Notes under the pieces: model-generated
The model's database searches: none
What the model was told of the DNA's origin: nothing
What the model saw: the letters and a program-made list of their open reading frames with translations, nothing else
Shown here: positions 33,601 to 38,849 of the stretch, in pieces
Layout: each line of letters begins with the position of its first letter
Position numbering within the stretch: the stretch's first letter is position 1
Origin: Pseudoips prasinana
Taxonomy: Eukaryota > Arthropoda > Insecta > Lepidoptera > Nolidae
Direction of reading: 5' to 3'
Assembly: GCA_951640165.1 (NCBI GenBank)
Contig: OX621254.1
Coordinates: 24,340,001 to 24,404,000, forward strand
Length of the DNA stretch: 64,000 nt
Program-made: the position numbers and the translations under genes

Positions 33601-34477
33601 GTTAAGGAAAATCCTGAACTGTTCAGAAGAGCCCATGAATTATTCCCTAGAAATAGTCGAAATCCTAACAGAATAGTTTTACCAGTGATTCCTAGGACAA
33701 CTTTATACAAGAAAAGTAGCTACGTGATGTGTGGACGTATATTTAATGAGTTGCCTGTTGATATTAAAGAACTACCACTTCAGAAATAAAAAAAAAACTC
33801 AAAATATGGTTGTTAGAAAGAACATTTTACACGGTAGCAGACTTCTTTAATAGGACTTAACATAGAAATTAATTTAAGTATTTGCATGTCACTATGTATA
33901 TGACTAAGTGTTTTGGATCTGTTTTTATATCTAAGACCTCAATTGTTTGTACCAACATTTATGGCAAATAAATAAATATCTATCTATCAAAATGATTTTG
34001 GCACGACCCGAATTATGAACCCAGGACTTCATTATCTGTGGTTGAACACGCTACCGCTAGACCAACAGTTCCATTGCAATGAACTTTGTTTTAAGTTAAA
34101 CTCAATGTATACATATTGCTCACACCATTATTTACCAGCATCCATCCATTTTCAGACAGCATGCAAGAAACGGGTCTAAATATAGTGACAAAATCTTCCC
34201 GAGGCCTGGAACTCCCCTATCAGTACCCATGTACGGTATGATCCTACACAACGAAGCCAAAGTAACCGCGACCGATGAAGCACCCATATACGGTATCATA
34301 AGACAAAATGAGGCGAAAATTACCACAAATAATGCTGGTACTATCAATGAAACTATTCATAATTGTGATGTACCCATGTATGGTGTACCGCGGCCCGAGA
34401 TCGAAGTGGTGAACTGCTGTGAGGAACCTATAGATTTGTCCATTGGGAGCCGCAGAGTAGAAATAAAAGCTAAGTAA
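17398..34477 (+). CDS. Snail-family SNAG/C2H2 zinc-finger protein gene (six exons recognised)
   Basis: Likely nuclear, DNA-binding transcriptional repressor. Exons: 17398-17476, 27880-28341, 28976-29128, about 30956-31164, 32799-32930 and 34156-34477, giving roughly 450 aa. The N-terminus MPRCFI resembles the SNAG motif (MPRSFL) of Snail/Scratch/GFI1 proteins. The finger block has the Snail hallmarks: RPW in the first finger, an HTGERPF linker, FADR-SNLRAH in the second, and a last finger ending in C rather than H (C2HC). The C-terminus has PIDLS, a CtBP-type motif. Splice phases agree at 1/2, 2/3, 4/5 and 5/6 but not 3/4. Only three fingers are visible where the family normally has four or five, and the middle region is unlike any Snail I know. 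Ordinary Snail, Escargot or Scratch is therefore unlikely; a fast-evolving paralogue is the best reading. Family assignment is confident; the orthologue is unknown. Confidence 0.82.
17908..18180 (-). mobile_element. SINE A copy, near full length
   Basis: On the minus strand: head with CCTGTTGGCGTGGTGTGGCA, B box GATTCGATTCCC, standard body, and an (ATT)n tail at 17908. Lies in intron 1 of the Snail-like gene. Confidence 0.8.
18292..18600 (+). repeat. CACCTGATGGTAAGT-type dispersed repeat
   Basis: Closest relative of 11100-11430 (GAGCAAGTGGGTCACCTGAT, TTGCCGGCCTTTAAGAGA, GAACGCTGTGCCCTACCTCT). Intronic, no coding. Confidence 0.65.
18880..19225 (+). mobile_element. SINE B, full copy
   Basis: tRNA-like head (CGTTGGTCTAGCGGTTCAAA, B box GGTTCAAATCCC), then body blocks GAGAGCACGTAAAGCCGTCG, CCTGACCTCTTTCCGGTCGT and GTCCCATCGGATCATGAGAG, ending near ATCATTATTATATTG. 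Other copies: 33183-33490 (-), 55984-56350 (-), 59046-59310 (+). Confidence 0.75.
19231..19500 (+). mobile_element. LINE C-terminal fragment
   Basis: Frame with [20 protein letters not shown] then [13 protein letters not shown], the usual end of CR1/L2-type LINE polyproteins (LWNSLP...F...). Truncated at its 5' side and joined directly to the SINE B tail. Confidence 0.65.
19606..19750. repeat. 39-bp tandem repeat
   Basis: CCTTACTTTGYTYCGCTCGC plus CACTTACAAATACAGATSAA, starting at 19606, 19645 and 19684, with a diverged copy from 19733. Confidence 0.7.
19768..20030 (+). mobile_element. 5S-rRNA-derived SINE (SINE3-type), copy 1
   Basis: The 5' part AGTGATCGGCGAGGTTAAGC through AACTAGG...CGCGGTCAGTTTATAGATGGGT parallels the internal promoter of insect 5S rRNA (GATCACCGAAGTTAAGCAAC ... 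GCGGTTAGTACTTGGATGGG). The body has GTGCTTCGGTGGGCACGTTA and CTTGAACAACTCTGACACTA, and the tail is (AAGT)n. Copies at 27078 (+) and 51892 (-). Not a 5S gene: the ends do not match. Confidence 0.75.
20268..20462 (-). mobile_element. SINE C copy
   Basis: The minus strand reads a tRNA-like head (GTGGGTTCAAGTGCCG), then TTTGTGTGACC, CTGAGTCTGGATGTAATTTG and TGTCCGTCTATTACATG...AGTACCCTGCAACACACGGG. Better preserved in the + copy at 60373-60560. An eroded AGCTTTTGCTCGCGACTTC repeat precedes it (20186-20230). Confidence 0.7.
20795..20920 (-). repeat. 3' part of CACCTGATGGTAAGT-type repeat with fold-back
   Basis: GCGAACGAACGCT and AGCGTTCGTTCGC flank GTGCCCTACGCAT, so the 3' ends of two copies meet here. 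The rest is the reverse of 18500-18570. Confidence 0.55.
20935..21110 (+). repeat. AGCTGTGCCCGCGACTTC-type repeat, middle part
   Basis: CCAAAAAAATAAGTTTTAAA, AAAATGACGATGCTTCCATA and TTTTTTCACATTAAAAAGTA match the middle of 4033-4470. Both ends missing. Confidence 0.55.
21121..22210 (+). mobile_element. 5'-truncated CR1/Jockey-like LINE
   Basis: The open frame begins [20 protein letters not shown] (thumb region) and runs through [31 protein letters not shown] and [15 protein letters not shown] to TAA at 21934-21936. The reverse-transcriptase palm (YADD) is missing, so it is a 5'-truncated copy. The 3' UTR extends to an A-rich end about 22205. The frame is otherwise open, implying a fairly recent insertion in intron 1. 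Confidence 0.85.
22345..22520 (-). repeat. Short AGCTGTGGCCCGCGG-type repeat
   Basis: Reverse of TAGCTGTGGCCCGCGGTTTT at 22500-22520, through TTATAGCCTATGTGTTAATC and CCATACCAAATATTATTAAA, to the TTTATAATATTAGTAGGAT end at 22345. A further piece lies at 22850-22893. Confidence 0.65.
23046..24195 (-). mobile_element. R1-clade-like LINE with internal deletion and frameshifts
   Basis: Minus-strand frames: [20 protein letters not shown] and VPQGSMLG (RT blocks) at 24200-24010, then directly [50 protein letters not shown] and the zinc knuckle C-x2-C-x8-H-x4-C ([18 protein letters not shown]). The palm with the YADD box between them is deleted and the two parts are in different frames. It is GC-rich compared with its surroundings. 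It joins a SINE-like piece at 24196-24300. 22894-23045 shows nothing. Confidence 0.85.
24196..24300 (-). repeat. tRNA-like SINE head fragment
   Basis: CATGATTATATATCCCGAAT and GTCAGGTTCCCTACC match 26068-26130. Short and truncated on both sides. Confidence 0.4.
24602..24687. repeat. (GT)n microsatellite with CG-repeat core
   Basis: Two GT runs separated by alternating C/G (GCGCGCGCCGCGCGCG at about 24655-24670). An AT-rich ATT/ATA microsatellite lies just left at 24305-24350. Confidence 0.9.
24691..25325 (-). mobile_element. CR1/Jockey-like LINE C-terminal fragment
   Basis: Open frame on the minus strand: [52 protein letters not shown], ending [17 protein letters not shown] with TAA near 24691. 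It is the thumb and tail of a non-LTR polyprotein, a different family from 21121. It is interrupted at 25326-25339 by the retroposon described next. Confidence 0.8.
25340..25659 (+). mobile_element. R1-like LINE 3' end inserted with 14-bp target duplication and poly(A)
   Basis: TGGGGCAGTTGCAT occurs at 25326-25339 and again at 25660-25673. Between them is a GC-rich segment: the end of a coding frame ([16 protein letters not shown], stop near 25429), a 3' UTR with GTCTGACAGACCCCTCCGCC and TCCATGCAGGATTTTCCACC, and 26 A residues. This is a classic target-primed insertion, into the LINE at 24691. Confidence 0.88.
25800..26250. repeat. Nested palindrome built on AAGTGCGAGTCGGAC-type repeats
   Basis: Left arm GGAACCCTTCATAGGCGAGT ... 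GATTTACATAGGGACA; right arm TGTCCCTATGTAAATA ... CGAGTCGGACCAGCCCATGA. Inside, GACAGGTTGTTAACTTAAAC (26040) pairs with 26151-26176. A piece with TACACTTGTACTTGTCAA (25877-26037) interrupts the left arm, and a tRNA-like SINE fragment fills the loop (26066-26150). Confidence 0.7.
26190..26990 (+). repeat. AAGTGCGAGTCGGAC-type repeat and TTTGGAGCATATTAT-type remnant
   Basis: CCAAGTGCGAGTCGGACCAG, TAGATCTCGTTCAAACTAAT and a poly(C) run with TAATACGAGAATGATAAA (also at 45900-46170 reversed and 48250). From 26700, GGCTACGGAACCCAAAAAAG and CCATCCGTTTCAGAGCTCGA belong to another repeat. The 111-codon frame at 26642-26977 reads this repeat and is not a gene. Confidence 0.55.
27078..27315 (+). mobile_element. 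5S-rRNA-derived SINE, copy 2
   Basis: GTGATCGGAGAGGTTAAGCA, TGTAGATGGGTGACCGCCAA, TGCTGTCGGTCCCAGTTTTA and GAACAACTCTGACTCTAACG align with 19768-20030. Located about 560 bases before exon 2 of the Snail-like gene. Confidence 0.75.
27415..27610. repeat. TCGA-dense element
   Basis: Ten TCGA tetramers in under 200 bases, with TTTATCGACCGGTAT (27434) and TTTATCGATCGGTAT (27531) as direct repeats. No relation seen to other repeats here. 27611-27879 carries nothing else before exon 2. Confidence 0.5.
27880..28341 (+). CDS. Snail-like gene exon 2: charged linker region
   Basis: Begins after TATTTTCAG and ends before GTTTGT, phase 1 to phase 1. It adds 153 full codons beginning [10 protein letters not shown]. 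Composition is rich in K, R, E and T (for example RRRKRN and LRKRKPW, possible nuclear-localisation clusters) with no zinc-finger cysteine/histidine pattern. The frame is open throughout and joins exon 1 exactly (A|AG gives Lys). No similarity recognised. The assignment to this gene rests on phase, strand and position. Confidence 0.72.
28396..28459. repeat. Near-perfect hairpin in Snail-like intron 2
   Basis: Thirty-base arms (TAATTATCAAAATCGCCGTC ... GACACAG, mirrored to 28459) around the loop CACA, with one or two mismatches. Starts 55 bases after the exon 2 donor. 28555-28615 beyond it is a G-rich GGGCCCTTGGGG run. Confidence 0.8.
28976..29128 (+). CDS. Snail-like gene exon 3: acidic helical segment
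   Basis: Acceptor TTATCAG and donor G|GTAAGT, 153 nt, phase 1 to phase 1. Encodes [20 protein letters not shown] onward to VEKAVETN. The pattern of leucines and charges suggests an amphipathic helix or coiled coil. No family recognised. It joins exon 2 in frame (G|GA). The outgoing phase 1 does not match the next well-supported exon, so an unseen piece must lie in the following intron. Confidence 0.7.
29160..29370 (+). repeat. GCCAACCCGTCTGCC-type dispersed repeat
   Basis: GAATATCGCCAACCCATCCC, TTCCGTGGGGTGCG and CTGCAATCGCCAACCCATCT with TGGCACATCCCCC. A second, shorter copy follows at 29735-29890 (GTGACGAATATCGCCAACCC). Seven or eight copies exist in the window. Confidence 0.6.
29372..29710 (-). 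mobile_element. SINE A copy split by a MITE
   Basis: The 3' end is at 29372; the conserved CAAGCTCTGC/CATAGTAC segment is interrupted between 29433 and 29514, then the body and tRNA-like head continue to 29710 (GGGTTCGATTCCCACCC reversed at 29636). Removing the insert restores the SINE, so it was present first. Confidence 0.82.
29434..29513. mobile_element. TA-flanked 80-bp MITE inserted in a SINE
   Basis: CAGACGCCAGCACATC at the left and GATGTGCTGGCGCCTG at the right are terminal inverted repeats, flanked by TA on both sides (29432-29433, 29514-29515), as for Tc1/mariner-type elements. Confidence 0.85.
29735..29930 (+). repeat. GCCAACCCGTCTGCC-type repeat, shorter copy
   Basis: GAATATCGCCAACCCATCTC, TTCCGTGGGGTACG, TGGCACATCCCCCAAAAGAT and GCAGTGGACGTCTTCGAGTT. 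Confidence 0.6.
30083..30217. mobile_element. TA-flanked 135-bp MITE, relative of 29434-29513
   Basis: CAGACGCCAACACATCCAGC at the left; CTTGATGTGCTAGCGTCTG at the right; TA at 30081-30082 and 30218-30219. Same terminal repeats as the 80-bp copy, longer interior. Confidence 0.85.
30385..30560 (-). repeat. GCCAACCCGTCTGCC-type repeat, reversed
   Basis: The reverse complement has TCACCCAATTTCATCCCGTG, GCTGCGATCGCCAACCCGTC and GGAGATTATGGCATATCTCC. Directly precedes a SINE A copy. Confidence 0.6.
30562..30785 (+). mobile_element. SINE A copy
   Basis: Head GGTCTGTTGGCGTGGTTGGC, B box GTGGGTTCGATTCCC, body to GGTTTCCATAGTAGGTACAA; the 3' tail is lost. Ends about 90 bases before the earliest possible start of Snail-like exon 4. 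Confidence 0.8.
30956..31164 (+). CDS. Snail-like gene exon 4: first finger and start of second
   Basis: Reading frame [20 protein letters not shown], then a cysteine-rich lead-in, then finger 1 (C-x2-C-x12-H-x3-H: CTYC ... HLRLH), the linker HTGERPF, and the first half of finger 2 ending NFADR. Donor CG|GTGAGT, phase 2. The 5' boundary is uncertain: TTTTACAG at 30948-30955 is a good acceptor but gives phase 0. The frame stays open upstream to 30878, and a weak acceptor at 30931-30932 would give phase 1 (GFKKAILQ). Confidence 0.8.
31302..31719. mobile_element. 418-bp MITE with long terminal inverted repeats and TA target site
   Basis: CAGGGTGGCCGAGGAGTTGA ... CATACATGGGGGTGATTCGG form an arm of about 80 bases at each end; TA at 31300-31301 and 31720-31721. 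Interior AT-rich, no frame. Lies in intron 4 of the Snail-like gene, about 140 bases after the exon 4 donor. Confidence 0.88.
31722..32798. other. Intron 4 remainder, no recognised feature
   Basis: AT-rich. The only repeat-like piece is around 32100-32270 (TTATAGCCTTTG ... TTTCGCATTTATAATATTAG), an eroded AGCTGTGCCCC-type copy. Confidence 0.4.
32799..32930 (+). CDS. Snail-like gene exon 5: end of second finger and third (C2HC) finger
   Basis: Acceptor TTTTATGTGCAG, donor AG|GTAATT, 132 nt, phase 2 to phase 2. It completes FADR with SNLRAH, then encodes a last finger C-x2-C-x12-H-x4-C (CPAC ... HRDDAC). The C2HC ending is what the last finger of Snail proteins shows. In finger 2 the second histidine is displaced: after SNLRAH the sequence runs QRTRGHH, so the spacing is H-x5-H instead of H-x3-H. 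Confidence 0.85.
33012..33200 (+). repeat. Short AGCTGTGCCCCGCGG-type repeat
   Basis: TAGCTGTGCCCCGCGGTTTT, TTATAGCCTATGTGTTAATC, CCATACCAAAGTTTATTAAA and the TTATAACATTAGTGTGAT end. Confidence 0.7.
33183..33490 (-). mobile_element. SINE B copy
   Basis: The reverse complement carries CACGTNNAGCCGTCGGTCCTG, TCTTTCCAGTCGTAGCGCTA and GTCCCATCGGATCATGAGAG. The tRNA-like head is missing; it abuts a LINE fragment at 33490. Confidence 0.72.
33490..33990 (+). mobile_element. CR1/Jockey-like LINE 3' end
   Basis: The frame reads [20 protein letters not shown] and [15 protein letters not shown], then a frameshift in an A-run (33786-33796), then [20 protein letters not shown] and TAA at 33858-33860. 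The 3' UTR ends near AAATAAATAAATATCTATCT. A SINE B head fragment (reverse) follows at 34005-34070. Confidence 0.8.
34156..34477 (+). CDS. Snail-like gene exon 6: C-terminal tail with PIDLS motif
   Basis: Acceptor CATTTTCAG, phase 2, open to TAA at 34475-34477. Codes for about 106 residues. Three related peptides occur in a row: [28 protein letters not shown] and PMYGVPRPE. Near the end is EEPIDLSIG; PxDLS is the docking motif for the CtBP corepressor, which Drosophila Snail also uses (there N-terminal to the fingers). The tail then ends in a basic stretch ([10 protein letters not shown]). Confidence 0.82.
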
Positions 34478-34492
34478 TTATTAGTTTATAGA

Positions 34493-34498
34493 AATAAA
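34493..34498 (+). terminator. Poly(A) signal AATAAA of the Snail-like gene
   Basis: Canonical AATAAA beginning 16 bases after the stop codon, which implies a very short 3' untranslated region. A LINE remnant begins about 50 bases further on. Confidence 0.6.
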
Positions 34499-34549
34499 TG
34501 ATTGTTTTTTATATTAATGACTATTCTTTAAAAGGATATAACATACCGT

Positions 34550-34860
34550 ATGATGAAAACATCTCTAACGCAGAAAAAGAAAAATAATTCAAAATACCTT
34601 GATCTGAGTTTTGAATATGCGCAAATATGGAGAACCGAAAGACCTGCGATCATACCTATTGTTATTATATCCACAAATGGAGTTATTCCTAAATCCCTGA
34701 AAATCATCCTTGCAAGTTTAGGGCTTGATAGAGTTACATGCAGAAGGCGGTTTTGCTGGCGAATGCCAGAATTATGTGGAAATGTCTCTCCATGTAGCCC
34801 ATATATTTAATGAGTTGTATTCGTATTAAAATACCCTTGTATGATATATTGTAAATAATA
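34550..34860 (+). mobile_element. LINE C-terminal fragment
   Basis: Frame KYLDLSFEYAQIWRTERPAI then IPIVIISTNGVIPKSLK resembles the last domain of lepidopteran LINE polyproteins (VVPVVI...TGVIPKSL). Its end (CATGCAGAAGGCGGTTTTGC) matches 13545-13690. It is not part of the Snail-like gene, which stops 70 bases earlier. Confidence 0.68.
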
Positions 34861-35108
34861 GTGGTAATAAACATGTGATATCCTGGGACATTATTTACAC
34901 ACCATCTGATCTCAAACTAAGCAGAGCGTGTATTACGGAAACCAGATAACTGATATACTACATATGCTACTTTTCTTTTGTAAATACATACTTATATAGA
35001 TAAATTACACTCAGACTCAGGACAAACAGACATGTTCATGCACACAAATATCTGTCCTGGATGGAAATGGAACCCATGACCTCCGGCGTCAAAAGCAAGC
35101 TTCTTGAG
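34858..35108 (-). mobile_element. SINE A copy
   Basis: CTGGGACATTATTTACACAC ... CCAAACTAAGCAGAGCGTGT ... TGTCCTGGATGGAAATGGAA. The head runs out at about 35108. A second 3' SINE A scrap (GGTGCCAAACTAGGCAGAGC) follows at 35130-35158. Confidence 0.75.
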
Positions 35109-35159
35109 ACAGCTAATATAATGCCATCTGGTGCCAAACTAGGCAGAGCCTGTACTATG

Positions 35160-35555
35160 ACACTATGGGCCTTATCAGACGACTCAAAGTCACCCAAAGA
35201 GCAATGGAAAGGGCTATGCTTGGAGTTTCCCTGCGAGATCGAATCAGAAATGTTGAGATCCGCAGGCGAACCAAAGTAACCGACATAGCCGTAAGAATTG
35301 CCAAGCTGAAGTGGCAGTGGGCGGGGCACATAGCTTGTAGAGCCGACGGCCTCTAGGGCAGAAAGGTTCTCGAGTGGCGACCACGGACCGGAAGACGCAG
35401 CGTGAGCAGGCCCCCTACAAGATGGACCGATGATCTTCTGCGGGTCGCAGGAAATCGCTGGATGCGGATAGCGCAAGACCGGCAATTGTGGAGATCTTTG
35501 GGGGAGGCCTTTGTCCAGCAGTGGACGACTTTCGGCTGATATGATGATGATGATA
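35160..35555 (+). mobile_element. RTE-like LINE C-terminus with (GAT)n tail
   Basis: Reads GLIRRLKVTQRAMERAMLGV, RIRNVEIRRRTKVTD, KLKWQWAGHIA, GRRSVSRPPTRWTDDLLRVA and WRSLGEAFVQQWTTFG, with one stop at 35353-35355. The tail is GATGATGATGAT. This block is the C-terminus of RTE/BovB-type polyproteins. Other copies: 36640 (-), 42030 (+), 61905 (+). Confidence 0.8.
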
Positions 35556-35689
35556 TTTCTAAATACATCTATATATACATCATCATGTGAACCGAATGAC
35601 GTCCACTACTGGACAAAGGCCTCCCCAAAAGATGAAGACAATGGAGTTGTCTCCATCATATGGTTCTAGTTTTGAATGGTCTCGTGATC

Positions 35690-35805
35690 TAGTGATTAGT
35701 GACCCTCATTGCTATGCCAGAGCGGATTCGATCCCCGTCTAGGACAAATCTTTGTGTAATAAACACGGTTATTTGTTCTGCGTCTGGGTGTAATTTATCG
35801 ACTAT
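35690..35805 (+). mobile_element. SINE A2 copy, 3' truncated
   Basis: TGGTCTCGTGATCTAGTGAT (A-box region), GATTCGATCCCCGTCTAGGA, TCTTTGTGTAATAAACACGG; cut by the AGCTGTGCCCCG repeat at 35805. Confidence 0.65.
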
Positions 35806-35982
35806 CGCTGTGCCCCGCGGTTTTTCCAGCGTGAAACTGTATAAATTATAGCCTATGTGTTAATCCAGGGTATCAGCTAAGTACATACCAAATTTTATTA
35901 AAATCGCTCCAGCTGTTTAGCCGTGAAAAAGTAGCCAACATACACACTCACAAACTTTCGCCTTTATAATATTAGTGGGATA
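35805..35982 (+). repeat. Short CGCTGTGCCCCGCGG-type repeat
   Basis: CGCTGTGCCCCGCGGTTTTT, TTATAGCCTATGTGTTAATC, ATACCAAATTTTATTAAAAT, TTTATAATATTAGTGGGAT. Confidence 0.7.
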
Positions 35983-35999
35983 TGAATATATATTGTCGT

Positions 36000-36260
36000 G
36001 TGTGGCTGACGGTGCCGTGTGGCTGAAGGCATAGAATGTCACTTCCCCATCTTTTCCCGTGGGGGGCTTAGAAGTCGACCTGCGGGAATATCAACCAGAT
36101 GACTGGCAGCAGCTTCCTTCCAAATAGTATGACCATCTACCTGCGATCGCCAACCCGTTAGCCAAGCGTGGCAATTATGGCATATCCCCCCAGTATGATT
36201 CTTGGGGGAGGTTTGTCCAGCAGTGGACTCCTTTCAGCTGTAATGATGATGATGATGAAT
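36000..36260 (+). repeat. GCCAACCCGTCTGCC-type repeat with (GAT)n tail
   Basis: TGTGTGGCTGACGGTGCCGT, TCCCGTGGGGGGCTTAGAAG, GCGATCGCCAACCCGTTAGC, GGCATATCCCCCCAG, TTTGTCCAGCAGTGGACTCC and a GATGATGATGATG tail. The shared GTCCAGCAGTGGAC and GAT tail suggest an RTE-related 3' end. Confidence 0.65.
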
Positions 36261-36424
36261 GCCTTTTGAACACTGTTGTCAAGCAGTGGGTCCCGCGCCT
36301 GATCGCTCCCGATAATCGTCCCTTCGGATTATGAGACTTTACCCTTGTTGGGGCCTTCACTCCTGCGAAGTTAAGATTGATACCCGATATTCAGTAAGGA
36401 GCATTATTACTATTCGTTTCTTAC

Positions 36425-36565
36425 CTATGTATATAGATAATTAAACCCAGACTCAGGACAAACAGACATGTTCATGCACACAAATATGCAATCCTGCGTG
36501 GAAATCGAACCCACGACCTGCGGCGTCAAAGGCAAGTACTTACCAACCATGCCAACCGATAAGTA
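36425..36565 (-). mobile_element. SINE A copy, head and middle only
   Basis: AATTAAACCCAGACTCAGGA, ATGCAATCCTGCGTGGAAAT and CGAACCCACGACCTGCGGCG; the 3' half is missing. Confidence 0.72.
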
Positions 36566-36639
36566 TAATGTCAACTAAAGAAACTCTATTCGGTGCACAA
36601 TCGCATTAACTTAAACTTTGCGAAAACCACAAAGTCCTC

Positions 36640-36955
36640 TCATCATCATCATCATCATATCGTCTGAAAGACGCTGCACAAAGGCCTCTCCGAAAATCTC
36701 CACAATTACCGGTTTTGCGCTACCCGCATCCAGCGACTCTCAGAAGATTATCGGTCTTATTTTTTTAGAGTGGGCCGCCCACGCTGCGTCTTCCATGGTC
36801 ACCACTCCGACGGCCGTCGGTTCTACGAGCTACGTGCCCTGCCCACTGCCATTTTAGCTTGTCAATTTTTCGGGCTATGTCGGCTACTTTGGTTCGCCTG
36901 TGGATCTCAGCATTTCTGATACGATTTCGCTGGGAATCTCCAAGCATAGCCCCCT
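36640..36955 (-). mobile_element. RTE-like LINE C-terminus, reversed
   Basis: The reverse complement codes for MLGDSQRNRIRNAEIHRRTK, then KIDKLKWQWAGHVARRTDGR and later SLESLDAGSAKPVIVEIFGE-like debris with (GAT)n. Same family as 35160 but a different, more eroded copy. Confidence 0.72.
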
Positions 36956-36984
36956 GAGTTGATATTTCTTTCCTTTTTTTAAAA

Positions 36985-37172
36985 AGACAACGCCCGCACT
37001 AGGGATTGTTATCCCTGTGTCGCGGGGTACTTGACAAACATATAACAGACGGACACAAATTACACCCAGACTCAGAACAACATTTATGGGTTACACAAAT
37101 AGTTTTACGGCGCGGCACTCGAACCCGCGACACGAAGCGGCGAGACGACTGTCCTAGCCGCTGCACCACACG
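36985..37172 (-). mobile_element. SINE C copy
   Basis: AACGCCCGCACTAGGGATTG, GTCGCGGGGTACTTGACAAA, ATTACACCCAGACTCAGAAC and the reversed head TCGAACCCGCGACACGAAGC. Confidence 0.75.
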
Positions 37173-37779
37173 TTATTACATTTTGATTACATGTTAGGAT
37201 TGTAAAAAAACAACAACATATTGGAAATAATTTATTTATACAATAATAAATTAAATAAATATAATTTGTACAACTTAAATCACATTGTTAACACATCTAA
37301 GCTAAAGCATTGAAATTAGCACAAAAAAAAACATATTACGTAACAGGATCGGCTACGGCGTAGCACCACGGCATCTACGCAGTAGCCTACCTGATACGGC
37401 TGCTACGACGTAGCATACAGTAAAGAATGTAAAGTTCGCGTAATCCTTGATCGTAAGCCTATTCTCAGAAAAGACCAATTGCTACGGGAATTAAAACCTT
37501 ATAGGAAATAATTAAAGTATTAGTTGCATTGACATGATTCGGTAAACAAATTTGGCCTTACACAGGCGACTGTTTTCTCAGTCAATGATATAAGTTTAGA
37601 CAGTGAGAGTTGATATGGTTTTAACCCTTAAATTAGTATAATAGTAGCATTACTATCATTTTAAAATCTATTATGAACATACGCTTTGAACACTTTAAGT
37701 GTAAAAAACCATATATCCTACATTTTTATGGAACGTTTGCGATGAACGTTTCTGAATGTTCTATTATTTTTCCAATTAA
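37173..37779. other. Interval with GCTACGNCGTAGC palindromes only
   Basis: GCTACGGCGTAGC at 37352-37364, CTACGCAGTAG at 37375-37385 and GCTACGACGTAGC at 37402-37414. Otherwise AT-rich without gene or known repeat. Confidence 0.4.
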
Positions 37780-38203
37780 GGTTCAGCGCAGACAGAGATA
37801 AATAATCCTAGCGCGGTCTCGGGCCTTTTCTGACGGATCGCGTATGCTCGAGCATGCGAGCGACCTCGCGATCCTGCGGGAGTAAAATGTTGTGGGTTAC
37901 CAATCTATTGTCAACGATGGTAGGCTGGGCAATAATAATAGTTGCGCTTCTGGCGGAAGAAAGAAAAGGTGGAATATAAAAATCTTTAAAAAAATCTAGC
38001 TCTCCCTTTTTTCACTCAGTGACTACACTGGAAGTACACCGAACGCCGCAGGCGCCGACTTTACACCGCGCGGGGCTTCCCGCGAATCTTCGAGGCCGCG
38101 CGAGTATGTTTTTGTCAGGTTCAAGCATATATGCACATTATTTTAATAATTTTAAAGTTGATTTTTAGTGCCTTAATAAAATCCTCTCTGTCTGCGCAGA
38201 CCC
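37780..38203. mobile_element. 424-bp Harbinger-like MITE
   Basis: GGTTCAGCGCAGACAGAG at the left; CTCTGTCTGCGCAGACCC at the right (terminal inverted repeats with two mismatches); TAA duplicated at 37777-37779 and 38204-38206. The interior has CG-rich blocks (TCGCGTATGCTCGAGCATGC). A TWA target site of 3 bases is the PIF/Harbinger hallmark. 38207-38849 next to it shows nothing. Confidence 0.75.
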
Positions 38204-38849
38204 TAATGTAGGACTGATTTCTGGAATTCTGATCTTCAGAAGGCCCTACAGAATTAATAGTAAAATAATTCTTAATTTTTATATGTACATATATGGATAG
38301 CTTTAAATTACTCTCCGCTTTACAATTTTGTAGCTAAATACAGATTTTTGGTGTATTCCATTTAATCTCAGTATTTTGGCACTGATGATATAAGTGTTTG
38401 ATTAAAGAGTAAATATAATGAAAATTGTATTTGGCACACACGACCCGATTCTAAATGTTCTGAAGCGACTAAAAGACTACTTTCAGCTGGTTCATAATAC
38501 ACATACTTGCCAAGCTGAAAATGTACAATCGCAGACATATCCGTAGATACAGTTGTAATGCAAAAGCAATCCTTACGGCCTACGCAATAAAATCGCTGTA
38601 AACATTGACAGCGTCAACTTTCATTACATGGAAATATAGTGTTAAAGCAGCATTAATTTATAGATGTTTATGAATATATAAAAGCGTGTAATGTACGTAC
38701 ATTTTCTCACAGATATATTAAATTTACAAAGTATATATTATTAATTAAAAATACTCTACAATTAAATAGGATACATAAACACTAAAGCGAATTGTTTACA
38801 AAGAGAAATAATGACTTTTACCATGCCGTAATCAGAAATGTACACATAA

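Noticed and set aside
34550..34810. Additional last exon of the Snail-like gene
   Set aside because: It follows the stop codon and poly(A) signal, matches a LINE tail, and recurs at 13545-13690.
35036..35485. 149-codon minus frame
   Set aside because: Antisense shadow of the RTE-like LINE C-terminus on the + strand plus SINE A.
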